64,000 nt of DNA from Rugalucina vietnamica (lineage: Eukaryota > Mollusca > Bivalvia > Lucinida > Lucinidae), in the NCBI GenBank assembly GCA_964017185.1, contig OZ024869.1:54896761-54960760 (forward strand), written 5' to 3'. Positions 53,489 through 64,000 of this stretch are shown piece by piece (the stretch's first letter is position 1; each line of letters begins with the position of its first letter). The translations under genes and the position numbers were made by a program. The notes beneath the pieces were generated by a model. It did not search any database and was not told the origin of the DNA. It worked only from the letters and a program-made list of their open reading frames with translations.

Positions 53489-54524
53489 ACTTAAACGCAA
53501 AGGAAACGCAACAATTTACATCCTCGTTTTCTTCTACATTGCCCATGGAAGGTTATTTTTGATAGCATATTTTATGTCCCTACACAATGAGTAATGATTT
53601 GACGGAATTTGATCGCATGTTTTCGTTCTGACGTTAATGTGACGTTTGTGTTTTTGTTAACAATTTGCGTCTAAAATATGGATGTTTATTTAGATTTAAA
53701 CACAAACAGCATCAATCTATAGCCTGGTGTCTGCAGGCAGAAAACAACAAAAATGTTCGAAAATTATTCGGTTTAGTAGCACTCTTAATTGATGCGTTTC
53801 CTTGTTGACGTAAGTTTATTTCTTAAAACAGCCATTACATTCTCATTATACTCGGCAAGGATGCATTTTTTTCCTGGGCGAGACCAGTACTATTTGAGCC
53901 GCCCCATGGGAAAACCAACAATATGCATAGAAGAAAACAAAGACGCAGATCAGCTTCGCGGTAACCGCGAAGCTGATCAGCGCCTTTGTTTTCGCTACTC
54001 GGATAGTACATTTCCTCTTCTACTTAAATCCGAAATTTCAAGCTTCTAGCTCGTTTCTGTGCTTGTACCGGTCGGTTTGTGTCGGACCTGTTCGGAAACC
54101 ACATTGTTGGTTTTCCCACGAGGCGGCTCATTTGTGTTATGTAATGAGGGCTACATTACGTCATTAAAAGATTTCGATTATTGATATTCGTTTGCCCATT
54201 AACAGCCAATTACGTTAAAACTTAAACACGTCACACACATGTACATGTAATAAACGTCGGCCAAGGCATAACATTTCGATATTTGCGTTTGTTGTCCTTT
54301 TTGCTTTTGAAAATAAACATTAGATCTAGTTGGATTTTATTTTTGCATACAATGCAAGGCAAGGTGTTGTACCTCTGTGACTTTTAAGAAATGGGTTACC
54401 TTAAGTTTTGACGTTTTCTCGGCAACCATAAACCGACTTGTCAATCGTAATATCACCGAAAGAAATTTTGTGGCGATATGAAGAAATTTGCATTTTATAT
54501 GTTTTGCGAAACTTGCCTTTAAGT
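53489..54524. mobile_element. K-family TIR element, copy 2, with nested MITE
   Basis: The ends are ACTTAAACGCAAAGGAAACG and TTGCGAAACTTGCCTTTAAGT. The interior matches 35549-36340 throughout, except for the 234-bp palindromic MITE at 53896 and local indels. Copy 1 therefore shows the uninterrupted target (CCATTTGTG at 35930). Confidence 0.8.
53896..54129. mobile_element. Palindromic MITE (G family), copy 3
   Basis: GAGCCGCCCCATGGGAAAAC and the inverse GGTTTTCCCACGAGGCGGCTC are flanked by ATTT on both sides. The hairpin arms ...CAGATCAGCTTCGCGGT and ACCGCGAAGCTGATCAGCG around a single A are intact. It is the youngest-looking copy with that at 62824. Confidence 0.85.
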
Positions 54525-55087
54525 ATAAATACAGAGTTGCGCGAAGAAATCCCGACCAACAAAGTGTATACTATGACGCTATTCACCATGTAGTGGAGAA
54601 CATACTTATGATGGATACAATAGTTATATCATTAAGATTATTTTATCATGCTTACTATACTCTTTTGCGAGAATACACAGATAAATATTTAATGCTCATG
54701 ATATATCCTGAGCAAGAATTAACACATTCGATCCGCTGACATTTTCCTAATGCACCGCCTACATGATGAATGGACGTTATGTTTGTTCTTTTGATCATTG
54801 CAATCAATGCCATCTTAGCGACCTCTCCTTCAAGTCATGTCTGTAAATTATTAATTTTCAGCTGCATATCGCAATAACTTCAACATTAATTTCTCAGTGA
54901 TTGGCACCTATGAATATTTTAAAGAATCAAGAATTGCTCTTGTTATAAAGTCGCAGCCGACAAAGGGCTGGACAGGGGACCCGTAAAATGGATTTAAGCC
55001 CTCTTAGACTAGTTATTTCTTTAATGGTCATTCCAATGTGGTTCTGTTGCAAATTCCCCTTATGGTGCTGTTCTATCCGTGAAATGC
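54525..55087. other. Unassigned sequence with an 83-codon frame
   Basis: The plus frame to 54739 (KYKYRVARRNPDQQSVYYDA, then MDTIVISLRLFYHAYYTLL) begins in the transposon end. It has no flanking splice acceptor that I can defend and no known domain. Confidence 0.3.
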
Positions 55088-55262
55088 CCAACTTTTATAT
55101 AGTAAAACTGGGGTTTACAGGGATTTAACTATTTTTCTTATTTTTGATCCCAAACATAGATTGTGGGTACTTGTTAGACTCGCCTTGGCGAGGACGTTCT
55201 AAAGTGTATCCACAATCAATGTTTTGAGCAAAAATATTAAAAAGTGTCATTTATTCCACTGA

Positions 55263-55304
<42 letters not shown>

Positions 55305-55350
55305 GTCTCTAAAATTTTCTATATATTACATGGGCAAGTTTTTGTGATGT
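55088..55350. mobile_element. Palindromic R repeat, copy 4, with (TTA) tract
   Basis: The arms CCCAAACATAGATTGTGGGT and TATCCACAATCAATGTTTTG pair around CTCGCCTTGGCGAG. TTACATGGGCAAGTTTTTGTG is the inverted outer end matching 13949. A (TTA)13-14 microsatellite lies at 55264-55303. Confidence 0.7.
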
Positions 55351-55379
55351 TTGGTTTTGATTGATGCTAGTCGGTTGGA

Positions 55380-55530
55380 TACCGGGCTGGGGAACAGTTG
55401 GTTATCTTGCTCTTTGTGCTATTATGTGATGTGGTGTTTTGTAATTTCTTTCTTGCCTCGTGTCTTTGCTGTGATTCGAACTTTTGATTAAATTAATTCC
55501 TACTGCCCTTATATCGTCTCTCAGAAACTG
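55380..55530 (+). repeat. Retroelement 3'-tail, P2 subfamily
   Basis: GGAACAGTTGGTTATCTTGC, TTTCTTTCTTGCCTCGTGTC and AAATTAATTCCTACTGCCC retain the P2 order at low identity. Confidence 0.4.
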
Positions 55531-55571
55531 CCTTTCTGTGACACTTTTTTCATTTAAGATTTTTCATTCAA

Positions 55572-55674
55572 GATAAAACAAAATAAAACTGGGATCCTTT
55601 AAGAGCAATGAGCGTGCCGCTGTTTCAGTGACCCTTTAGATTTGTCAAAATGGAATCAAACTGAATCACTGTTA
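55572..55674 (+). repeat. F1 repeat, box A, split copy
   Basis: AATAAAACTGGGATCCTTTA to GTCAAAATGGAATCAAACTG; diverged from 1146 and 2473. It is broken at CACTGTTA by the next element and continues at 56630. Confidence 0.7.
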
Positions 55675-56629
55675 CGGGGGTCATTCAAGAATTAATGACA
55701 ATGGATCCATATCTCGGAAAGTATAATCAAGCTCGGCTTTATTTGATACGTTACATGTGGACACATATGTTATGCATTCGTGCTGAAAATTTTGTGCTTT
55801 TATCATGTCTATTTTTGACGCTATGCTAATTCGAATATGGCTCCTGAAGTGTCCATGGACTCGAAAAAGTCAATTTTTACTTATTTTTGTATGGGGGTAG
55901 GGTAAGTAAAACGTGTAGGATTGTTGCTTGGACAGTCTTATCAGTGATTTTTTTTATGATTAATAAAAGCACAACAGGTCAACAAGGGCAACCATAACAT
56001 TTATGTCAATTTCCTGATTTGCAACACGCGTGGTTGCTAAGCAACAGCAGAACAGGACAAAATAAACCCATTCTGAGCCTAACAGTGTGTTTTATGCCAA
56101 ATAATGAAACAATCAAATAAATTCCAACAGCTAGTGATGTGTTTAATCTTAAAGGTATTCCTATGGCTTCTTAACAAAAACAAAAACACAAAAATCTGAG
56201 ACTGTTATGAAACAAGTATTAGATTTTAAAAAGACTAGCTAGATTTGATACAGTTGAATTTGAACTGGAGACTGTGCTGATTCATTTTGAAACTCTGTGT
56301 ACAGTGTCACTGTGATCAATACCATTGACAGTCATGCTTACAACAACCACATATTTAATCCTCATGAAATGTTGTTAACATATCCAAGATACTGGTCTTC
56401 CATCCAGGCAAGTACTAGCTTTTATAAACAACAGTATGTCGCGTCCAAACTCATTTACCTTGTATTCTTTGGTTGCCTAGCAACCACAGAACTGGCATGT
56501 TTGCGAACTTTTGGAGGAACCATTGAATAGCATACATCTTCAAATTTGGTTATTAGTATATGAGAAGCACACAAGTGTTAAGAATAAAGTTAAATGGAAT
56601 CATTGTCATTAATTCTTGAATGACCCTCG
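55675..56629. mobile_element. 955-bp mariner-type MITE with X-box-like motifs
   Basis: TIRs CGGGGGTCATTCAAGAATTA and TAATTCTTGAATGACCCTCG match over about 29 bp, flanked by TA (55673-55674, 56630-56631). The empty target is visible in the sibling F1 copy (ACTGTAATTTTGCAAC at 2605), so insertion is certain. GTTGCTAAGCAAC (56033) and GTTGCCTAGCAAC (56472) lie inside. The 77-codon frame at 56297 is not a transposase. Confidence 0.9.
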
Positions 56630-56945
56630 TATTTTGCAACTTTCAACAGAAGAGTCGATGCAAAGACTAGTATTATACCAATGGAACCAAATTTATTAAA
56701 AGCTGGTTAGAACATGAATCTTAACACATAATAGTTTTCTGATTTCTCAGAATATCCTCGCTGATCTCAAAGGACCAAAAGGAAAATATAATCTGCACTT
56801 TGGATGATGTACGGGGATACTTTACAAAGCCGCCACACAGCTCAACAACAGCTGCAGTTATAGCAAATAAAAAATAAAACTGAGATGCTTTAAGGGCCGT
56901 GAGCAACTAATGAAAAAGGGTTGGCAATAACGCGGTTTTTGTTAC
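56630..56945 (+). repeat. F1 repeat, boxes B-C-A, continuation
   Basis: TATTTTGCAACTTTCAACAG (B), CCTCGCTGATCTCAAAGGACC and TTTGGATGATGTACGGGG (C), then AAAACTGAGATGCTTTAAGG (A). The order matches the left-end locus. Confidence 0.75.
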
Positions 56946-57519
56946 ATATTTTCAAAATTTTATTGGCACTTTCTAGGACCTTTGGATGCAAATTGATTAC
57001 ATGGTCATGCTTTTCTAGAGGTGTTTTAGAAAAGGGTGAATTTGAAAACGGCAGTTTATGCGAGGTGGTATATGAACAGCTGTCGTTGTACTTTAATTTA
57101 TATATTTTTACTAGCCTAAACAGCAATAAAGGTTCTGACAGGACTTTTAGGTTGATACTTGGCGTACATGTATAATTATCTCTAGACAATAATTATTTAT
57201 CTATATTTTGGCTTACTCAGAAAGTACAAATGTCAAGATGCTCCATTCGCACTCAAATGATTAGTTTACTCCCGATATGAAATAATTTGTAAAGTAATGG
57301 ACTTTCCATTCGTCAGCAGTCTGCTAATGCTGTCAACATAACATTCAACATTTCTCAAGGGCTATCAAAAGCATGTTAAGTGATTTCGAATGTTCGTATA
57401 AGCATGCATATGTTTTACCAAATGAAGTGAGTACAATAAATCATTAAAGTGATCAGTGAAAAAATGTAACAGTCATTTATCTTTTTTATAATTTTGCTCA
57501 GCAATTGACCCGCATTAAA
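56946..57519. other. No recognised gene
   Basis: Opposed 84- and 99-codon frames at 56890-57189 mirror each other. Neither has a domain that I can name, though the minus frame has a plausible mixed composition. Confidence 0.3.
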
Positions 57520-59964
57520 CAGCCAAAACGAGTTAAGTGATCGAATTCGGGTCAAATTTTGTCCCAAAACATTTTTGGCTTAGATTTTCATTTTTTTTTT
57601 TTTTTGCATTTTTTTTCGACTATGTGACATCTGGCAAGTAAATTGTGATGTTTAAAAAATGTTAGCAACCCGAATTTTTTCAATTTTATAGCTTCCCGAA
57701 CAACAACACTGAAATCTAATGTGAGCTGGTTATTTTAGAACATGCAATATATGTAACAAGGAATGACTTATTCAACGGCTCTGAAGCTTATATTTCAAAA
57801 TTGTCTTTTCTTTGCTTGAAAACAAGTGTTACATGTAGATTTTGTGACATAATTGCTTTCTTAGCGTAGTTCGAATGTTGGACCCAAAGGAAAAAATAAA
57901 AATCTGTTGTTTTATTATAAATGCAAAGGTTGTTTTGCTGATTTTCCATCCACGTCTGAAGACTAATCAAGAAATGATATCGTTTTGATTTAGAATAGAT
58001 ATGATTAATATCAGAACTAAATATTTTTAGGCACTTGTAATACCGATTTGTTATGTTCATGTAGGAGAATGTAACAGTAGGTTGGTAACGTAATTCACAA
58101 ATCAAGTATCCATGCCTTCTTTCTTTTGTGAAATCGCATGTTTCTCTACAAACTATCTACATCAGATGTGCCGCAGAATGTTATTTGTACATCTTTTCTT
58201 ACCTTAAACACAATTAATTGTATAAGTCTTAGTTAATTTTGAAGAAAGAACCCTTTAAATTGTACACTATAAAATTAAGTAAAAAATCTTTATATTATTT
58301 TTAATTCATTAACTTGTTGTAGTTCGCCAGACACTCAACCAGTAAAGAATGAATCACCACAGAACTATTCAGAGAGCTTGTATACAACAGAGTAAAGCTT
58401 AATTTTGTCCAAAAAGTACATTTTAACAGAAAATAATGCCATACAATAATGAAGGTAACGTAATTCACACACAAATTAATGTTCTATTTTGTAAAACGTA
58501 GTTTGTTACAAAACTACTTTACATGTTTCTCTTTCACATAAAACTATCAAGTGACATGCAAAGTGAGTCAGTAGAACATTTGGTGAGTCAAGAGAACATT
58601 TGGGATATAAAACATTAACTTTAAGTGGACCAGGGCATCAAAGAATGTTCCTATTTTAAATTGCGTGTATATAAAAAGACAATAAACGCACACTTTTTGG
58701 ATTATCTGTATACATGGTGGCATAGATTAATGATAAAAACGATATACCAAGATGACTTATGTCTTCAGTCACTGAATGTATGAATTATGTGATCATACAG
58801 TGGATCTTATGCAGAATTATATAAATTGTGAATTACGTTACGCGCATGTGAATTACGTTACCTACATTCAATCGCATTCAATTTATAGAAGGTATGGTAA
58901 ACAACATGTAAGTCTTAATAATTAACTTTTGGTTTTTATAAATGACACTTTGCACAGATTGCATCGACGTGATAGCTATTTATATAATTTACATAAAAGG
59001 GAATGATGGTGTACCCAGAAAATATAGATTAACTCCATGTAGCTACGAAAAAGCAACAGTAGTATGGTTGAAATTGATACTTACGATCAGTAATAGGCTT
59101 GCTTTTACCGAACAACTAGCCTAAACTCCAAAAGACATGAGAGTTCAGAGTTATTTCTCTTTAGAGAAAATTGTAGTAACGTAATTCACAGTAACGTAAT
59201 TCACAAATCTGAGTCTTTACTTATTTTTCTCTGTGTTTACAACATCTTGTAAAGTTTGTTTCCTGTTTGCTACAGTGTATGGTCATAGGTCTTTCACTGC
59301 TGTCACATAGAATATTTCTACCTCTTATTTAGCAAATGATACGGGTAGGGTAAATGGGTAGGGTAACGTAGTTCACAAAACTGTAGTATATTTCAGCAGC
59401 TTTAAGTGCCACTTAATCTTGGGAAAAAAGAACAAAAGCTAGCCCAAATTTGTACTTGTTCTCCAAGCATCTATCAATACCCTTGCCAAAAACATGAATC
59501 ACCTTAACTAAACATGCCGGTTAGTAGTATTTTGTGAGACATAAAAAGTGGTCACGTAATTCACGTAAGAATATGGGACATCAGTAATTGAGACATCAAA
59601 ATTTTAATTTTCACTTAAGAACCAAATCCAAGACGTCAAATGAAAGGTCTATGTATACGACCTTGGTATATGATAGAAAATAGCCTATCAGAACAATGTA
59701 TTTTCAATAATAAGTTCTGTGATAAGCTTACTATGCTGATGGGACAGCATTTTTGCTGCGTTTTTGTGGGGTGTCATGTGGAAAACGTCTTACACAGCGA
59801 CTGTAGACCACTTCTGCTGCTTTTCTTTCACATGACTGTAGAGTTATAACCTGAACCGAGATAAAAACGCCCCAAAACTGTAAAAAAAAACTACTTGTTT
59901 ACTTGAAAATGTATGGATGGGACACAAAAATCACCGAATTCGATCACTTAACTCGTTTTGGCTG
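57520..59964. mobile_element. 2.45-kb TIR element with eight 15-bp motif copies
   Basis: CAGCCAAAACGAGTTAAGTG plus ATCGAATTCGG is repeated, inverted and without mismatch (31 bp), at the other end; similarity continues for about 20 bp more (GTCCCA). TAAA flanks both ends, a possible 4-bp duplication. GTAACGTAATTCACA or near variants occur at 58085, 58455, 59176, 59191, 59363 and 59551 on plus, and at about 58827 and 58848 on minus. Frames of 105 (minus 57788-58105), 60 (plus 58942) and 69 codons (plus 59640) show no transposase motif. The superfamily cannot be assigned; the element is probably non-autonomous or has decayed. Confidence 0.8.
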
Positions 59965-60032
59965 TAAAAACAATGTACATTAAAGGTAAACGAAACGTGA
60001 CTTCTTGTTAATGTTAGATGATGCTAGGAGGA

Positions 60033-60168
60033 TAGCCATCTTTAGGGGAAAGAGCTGCTCATCTTGCTTTTCAAGCGCGTTGCTGTTATTTATTGTCTAG
60101 AAATATCCCTTTCTTTGTTTTGGGTTTTTACAATTTACTGTATCTTTTCCTGTTCTTTGTATTCTAAT
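60033..60168 (+). repeat. Retroelement 3'-tail, P2 subfamily
   Basis: GGATAGCCATCTTTAGGGGA, AAGAGCTGCTCATCTTGCTT and TATCTTTTCCTGTTCTTTG follow P2 order. Confidence 0.55.
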
Positions 60169-61881
60169 ACATCGACGTATTCTGCAATAATACCTACGCA
60201 TGTACTCCGATTTGAATGTGTGTAGCTGAAAATCAGCAGAAGCCTAGAAGATAGGAGCTTATAAAGTAACCAAGTGGCCTTCGATTGGAGTCTAGCTAGT
60301 ATGTGGTCCGTCAAACATGATTCTGTTTGTAGTGCAAATATTTAAAAGTATTTTAAAAAGTCAGAGTCTTTCATCTAACTCTGTAATGCTCTCTGGACAT
60401 TGTTGTATACCATTTGCTTGCAACTACCAGGTCATTCAATAAATCAGGCTGCCTTGATTATATGGAGAGTTCATTATAGTTGATATTTCAAGTTGATTAC
60501 TTCATCAAATATTAGAAATCCCTCGAGATACAAAATAAACCCAGACTCAGTTCGGTCCTCTGTATTTTGACTGATGAATATACTTGATGTCCAATAAACG
60601 CAATCAGTTACGATTCCCGTGATTTTTATCATCAAGTATAAAAAGGATGAAAAGGAAACTGTAAAATATTTTTATTGAATAAATGAAAATGTATATTATT
60701 TTATTGAATAAAGTCAAATGTGAATTGCATTAAGATAATTGCAGTTGATTACATAAACCAAAGAGGAAATTGGAAACGATATAATAGACTCTATTTAGCA
60801 TTACTTTCTAACAAAACGGTTATAGAATAATCAATGTAATGTTATTAAGAGACTTGTATGAAACAAATAGGGATAAATGAGGCCTGTCAGTCGGTAATCA
60901 TTATTTATGTGGATGCCATGATCAAATGAGACAATTTTTCACCATGGAATTTCAAAAACGGACTATTTAAGAGGGTTTTGCCTTATTCAAACTCACGAGT
61001 GTACATGTAAAACAGATCAAACTGATATGTCTGAATTCTATTAACCCACGCTACTGAGGCAATAAATTGTTACTCAGTATCCAAGGAGCTATGGAAAATC
61101 ATTGAAACTCCCTTAGAGATAAAGGAACATTGGCCTCGTATCATTGGTCCAACATCCTTTCTATTTAAGATTTCCGGTCCGCCCTGTTAAATTCATCACT
61201 ACAGCTTCTGTGCATAACACGATAGTCTATGCCCTAACCACTGTTTCGAGACCCCTCCAAATACAGTAAAATCTGAACTAGATGTTTGTGTACTTGATGG
61301 TCAAATAAGGTGCACAACACGTGTAAGCAATGCAGGAAATTTCGAACTTGGATTGCTTACCAAGTACACAAAGGGTGTTAACCTTTGAACAGTTCTTACT
61401 CTAGTGGCAATTTACATTAAACAAGGCTTGCTTGCCTTTAAAAGCCTGACGTAAGAGACTTGTACTACTTTTGCTGATGCCGATTGAATTGATTCGTGCT
61501 TCAACTTGTTATTGGATTGTAATGTCTTCAGACATGCAGGAACATCAAAATGATGTGACCCTATATTGATTCTCATATATCAAAGCACGTCTTAAATCAG
61601 AAGGTGCAGGCTAAAATATATTGTTCTTCTGCACGCACTTACACTTCTAGGGACAATAGTAGGGCAACAACACTATTTAGCGTTCAAGCTGTTTTTCATA
61701 GGCGTGTGTCGGCAATTATTCTTGAAACAATACATAACAGTAGCCTATTGGCGCCGGCTAGGAAATAACAAAACTGGTTGGGAGAATGTCATTTAAAATG
61801 GTAAGTCTTACCAGAGATGTTACCAGATGTACATCTAACATGAGAAAATAGTTGTATTTCTTAGCACGTAGGGAAATAAAC
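60169..61881. other. 1.7 kb without recognised feature
   Basis: No frames above 60 codons before 61758 and no repeat matched in the window, apart from a short direct repeat (TATTTTATTGAATAAA around 60670 and 60698). Confidence 0.4.
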
Positions 61882-62225
61882 TGTAACGTGGACCAAACAA
61901 AGCAACAGCACACCACGTCGGTGGAAAAAGCATGCTTATCCTGCAAGGGGGGTTACTGTGCTACATATGCGACACATACTAACTTCACCAACTACCGAGT
62001 CGGAAGTTTGCATATCTAGGAACTACATGGGTATGGCAGCTCCGGTCTGACAATTGTCATTATCCCACCACTGCCACCAAATGTAACGTGGGCCGAACAG
62101 GATACAGCAAACATCATCGGTGGAAAAAGTACGCTCATCCACAAATGATGGTTTACTGTGCTTTATATGCCACACTTACTAAACTTCATCAACTACAGAG
62201 TTGGAAATTTGCATATCTATTTATA
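61882..62225 (-). mobile_element. LTR retrotransposon remnant (two LTR ends)
   Basis: Two ~145-bp direct repeats (61882-62030, 62082-62225) share TGTAACGTGG, TCGGTGGAAAAAG, GTTTACTGTGC-like and TTGCATATCTA words. On the minus strand each ends in CACGTTACA, the CA expected of an LTR 3' end. Directly after the upstream one comes a primer-binding site and a short leader, then the second LTR end. The whole coding region is deleted. No protein remains. Confidence 0.6.
62062..62079 (-). promoter_or_regulatory. Primer-binding site, tRNA-Leu type
   Basis: On the minus strand TGGTGGCAGTGGTGGGAT lies two bases after the LTR end. It is complementary to the CCA-tailed 3' end of animal tRNA-Leu (ATCCCACCRCTGCCACCA, from general knowledge), with at most one G/A difference. 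This is the priming site for reverse transcription of such elements. Confidence 0.65.
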
Positions 62226-62823
62226 ACACACTGTTATAAAACTTTGACATTTTTATGAACATAATTACGAAAGAAGCCATTGGTTTGAATTAAACTCGAG
62301 CAGAACAGATTTTACTAAGAAGAAAAGTAACTTATTCCACATGCTTCATCAGTTTACGCTGAAATATACGTGGCAAAATGCAAACGACGTTTTGCCTAAC
62401 ATGCATAACAACGCCCAGTTGTTGATTCGATATTTTGTTTCCTCAGTACATGTGCACAATGTCTTTCTTTCATACAATACAGAACGATGAGATGATAATA
62501 TTAGACACATGTAAGACACATGTTGTTACATGTTTCAGTATACGATTCGGACTCTTTTCATCTGCTCAACATCCTACATATTGATACAATACCTAACTGC
62601 TTAGCGATTACATTAACATCCTTTTAAGCAAAATTTTAAATCCAATGCAAAATATGTGTGGGAGTTGTCTGGCCAGTATCGCCTTTTAACAGTAGTTGAC
62701 TAAGAATAGAAGTCCGGGAATTGAAACAATTAAATTTCAAGAAAAGCCTAATCCAGACAGCGGTGGAATGCAAATGACAACACGACATCACATAGTAATG
62801 TGACAACAAATGACGAACAATAT
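62226..62823. other. No recognised feature
   Basis: May include the rest of the LTR to the left of the retrotransposon; no second copy is available to set its boundary. Confidence 0.35.
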
Positions 62824-63057
62824 GAGCCGCCACATGGGAAAACCAACAATCTGCCTAGGCGAAAACAAAGGCGCAGATCAGCTTCGCAGTTACTGCGAAG
62901 CTGATCAGCGCCTTTGTTTTCGCTACTCGGATAGTACAATTCCTCTTCTACTTAAATCCAAAATTTCAAGCTTCTAGCTCTTTTCTGTGCTTGTACAGGT
63001 CGGTTTGTGTCGGGCCTGTTCGGAAACCACATTGTTGGTTTTTCCACGAGGCGGCTC
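62824..63057. mobile_element. Palindromic MITE (G family), copy 4
   Basis: GAGCCGCCACATGGGAAAAC and the inverse are flanked by ATAT on both sides. The hairpin spans 62860-62922; its tip reads CGCAGT-T-ACTGCG where the other copies have CGCGGT-A-ACCGCG, a paired change that preserves base pairing. Confidence 0.85.
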
Positions 63058-63219
63058 ATATGATCAGCTCTTTCCATGCAATGTTGCAATCATGTTAGCA
63101 CCAACAAATACCAAAGCAGACAAAGACAGACCAAATACACGAGAGAAAGATACATAACAGCAGAACCGGTTTATATTAAGAAATGACTGGCGAGCTTATA
63201 TCAACTTCATAAAGCCCTT

Positions 63220-63222
<3 letters not shown>
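63058..63222. other. Spacer with a weak P-like segment
   Basis: GCAGAACCGGTTTATATTAA followed by GACTGGCGAGCTTATA faintly resembles the P1 UTR repeat (ACTGGCGGGCTTAAACCGG) but too weakly to assign. Confidence 0.3.

Positions 63223-63292
<70 letters not shown>
63223..63292. repeat. (CT)35 microsatellite
   Basis: An uninterrupted dinucleotide tract, purine-rich on the minus strand. Confidence 0.95.
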
Positions 63293-63293
<1 letters not shown>

Positions 63294-64000
63294 ATGCCTA
63301 ATGCCTTTATCATGAGCTTGGTTCTTTAGTTTCTAAATCATATTTTGCGATTTAAAATGTAGTATACTAAAACGTACAAATTATCGTCATGACACTTCAT
63401 AGTTATGCATCTCATGACATAAACCCCATAATAATTTTATCTCTCTCAGTCTTTCTTCCATATAACATGCATTACTTTGCACCTGACTCAAAGATCGGGC
63501 GTCTAAAGGCATACCACCTGCTCACTAGTGAAAATTGCCATTATAGTGTTATTCATTCGATCATTGCCAACATCACAAGATACATCGATTGTAGCAGAAA
63601 GAGAACAAATATCGAAAATGACTCGTAAATATCTGAGTTCTCATGATTTGTCATTCATCAAGGCGGTATTGTTATGTACACATGAAGAGATAAGGAACAC
63701 GTCATTGATTGTAGGTTATTGACTTTTCCTCGTCCACAGTTACAGAAAAATTCCTTGATAAAAAGCCAGTTAGTTATTTTATTGACCATATTCATAACCG
63801 ATGTTCTTATCATGTGACAAAACTTCCTAGAATCGTATCATCGACGTCGATGGTGCATGTACATAGGATCGTAAAGGCACTGGCCGAGTCTGTTTCAATC
63901 TTGAACACCAGAAAGCATACGTACATCATGTACGTTCACAACTCTCGATCACTTGAACAATATCTTCAAATTAGGATGCCCATCTCTGGGTTGTGACAGG
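63293..64000. other. No recognised gene
   Basis: Three plus frames of 60-79 codons (63389-63996) have ordinary composition but no known domain and no clear splice context. Confidence 0.35.

Noticed and set aside
57788..58105. 105-codon minus frame as transposase of the 2.45-kb element
   Set aside because: No DDE/D signature, no helix-turn-helix that I can see, and no start context; too short for a transposase.

Overview
This is eukaryotic, intron-scale, AT-rich DNA, and I read it as nuclear DNA of a bivalve mollusc (inference). The grounds are a tRNA-headed SINE with the bivalve-style start GTGGCCGAGTGGTTAAGG, abundant ACATGTAC words, modular non-coding repeats with CCGTCCGTCC blocks and 'AAGATGGCCGCCAT', and a retroelement tail ending in GRASDSMMAPT that I recall from bivalve and cnidarian sequence. 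Species cannot be assigned. There is no operon, CRISPR array, rRNA, intact tRNA or intact long gene. No open frame exceeds 136 codons and most are chance frames inside repeats. The only convincing host-gene signal is one small exon at 46514-46595 on the plus strand. It encodes a signal peptide followed by EPINVG and a consensus GTAAGT donor, so everything to its right may be a long first intron.

Region by region. 1-4440: a low-copy repeat (F1) broken by two TIR transposons. 4443-10650: SINE-like S repeats, a degraded mariner, a 1.1-kb GGACGTGG-rich element with a TTA duplication, and two identical 500-bp Mutator-like MITEs with different 9-bp target duplications. 11000-19400: retroelement tails, palindromic and TIR elements, an integrin-like coding scrap and a ~160-bp tandem array. 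19496-22746: a 36-bp minisatellite that matches part of S, split by a 1.6-kb modular element. 22753-28440: a SINE with clean target duplication, S copies, two palindromic MITEs and a ~150-bp tandem element. 30084-36850: fragments of the modular T family, TIR elements and an unrecognised broken reading frame. 37534-38923: a Harbinger-type element with TAA duplication. 39090-43600: an uncharacterised retroelement and several 5'-truncated copies sharing one 3' end. 43947-45658: a full-length dead mariner with a 482-bp transposon inside its transposase. 45659-57519: the exon described above, then repeats. 57520-59964: a 2.45-kb element with 31-bp perfect TIRs and eight copies of a 15-bp motif. 60000-64000: retroelement tails, an LTR remnant with a tRNA-Leu-type primer site, another palindromic MITE and a (CT)35 tract.

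The genes do not form a pathway. What the window records is layered transposition: several insertions can be checked against an uninterrupted paralogous target in the same 64 kb, and one dispersed repeat has been amplified into a satellite.
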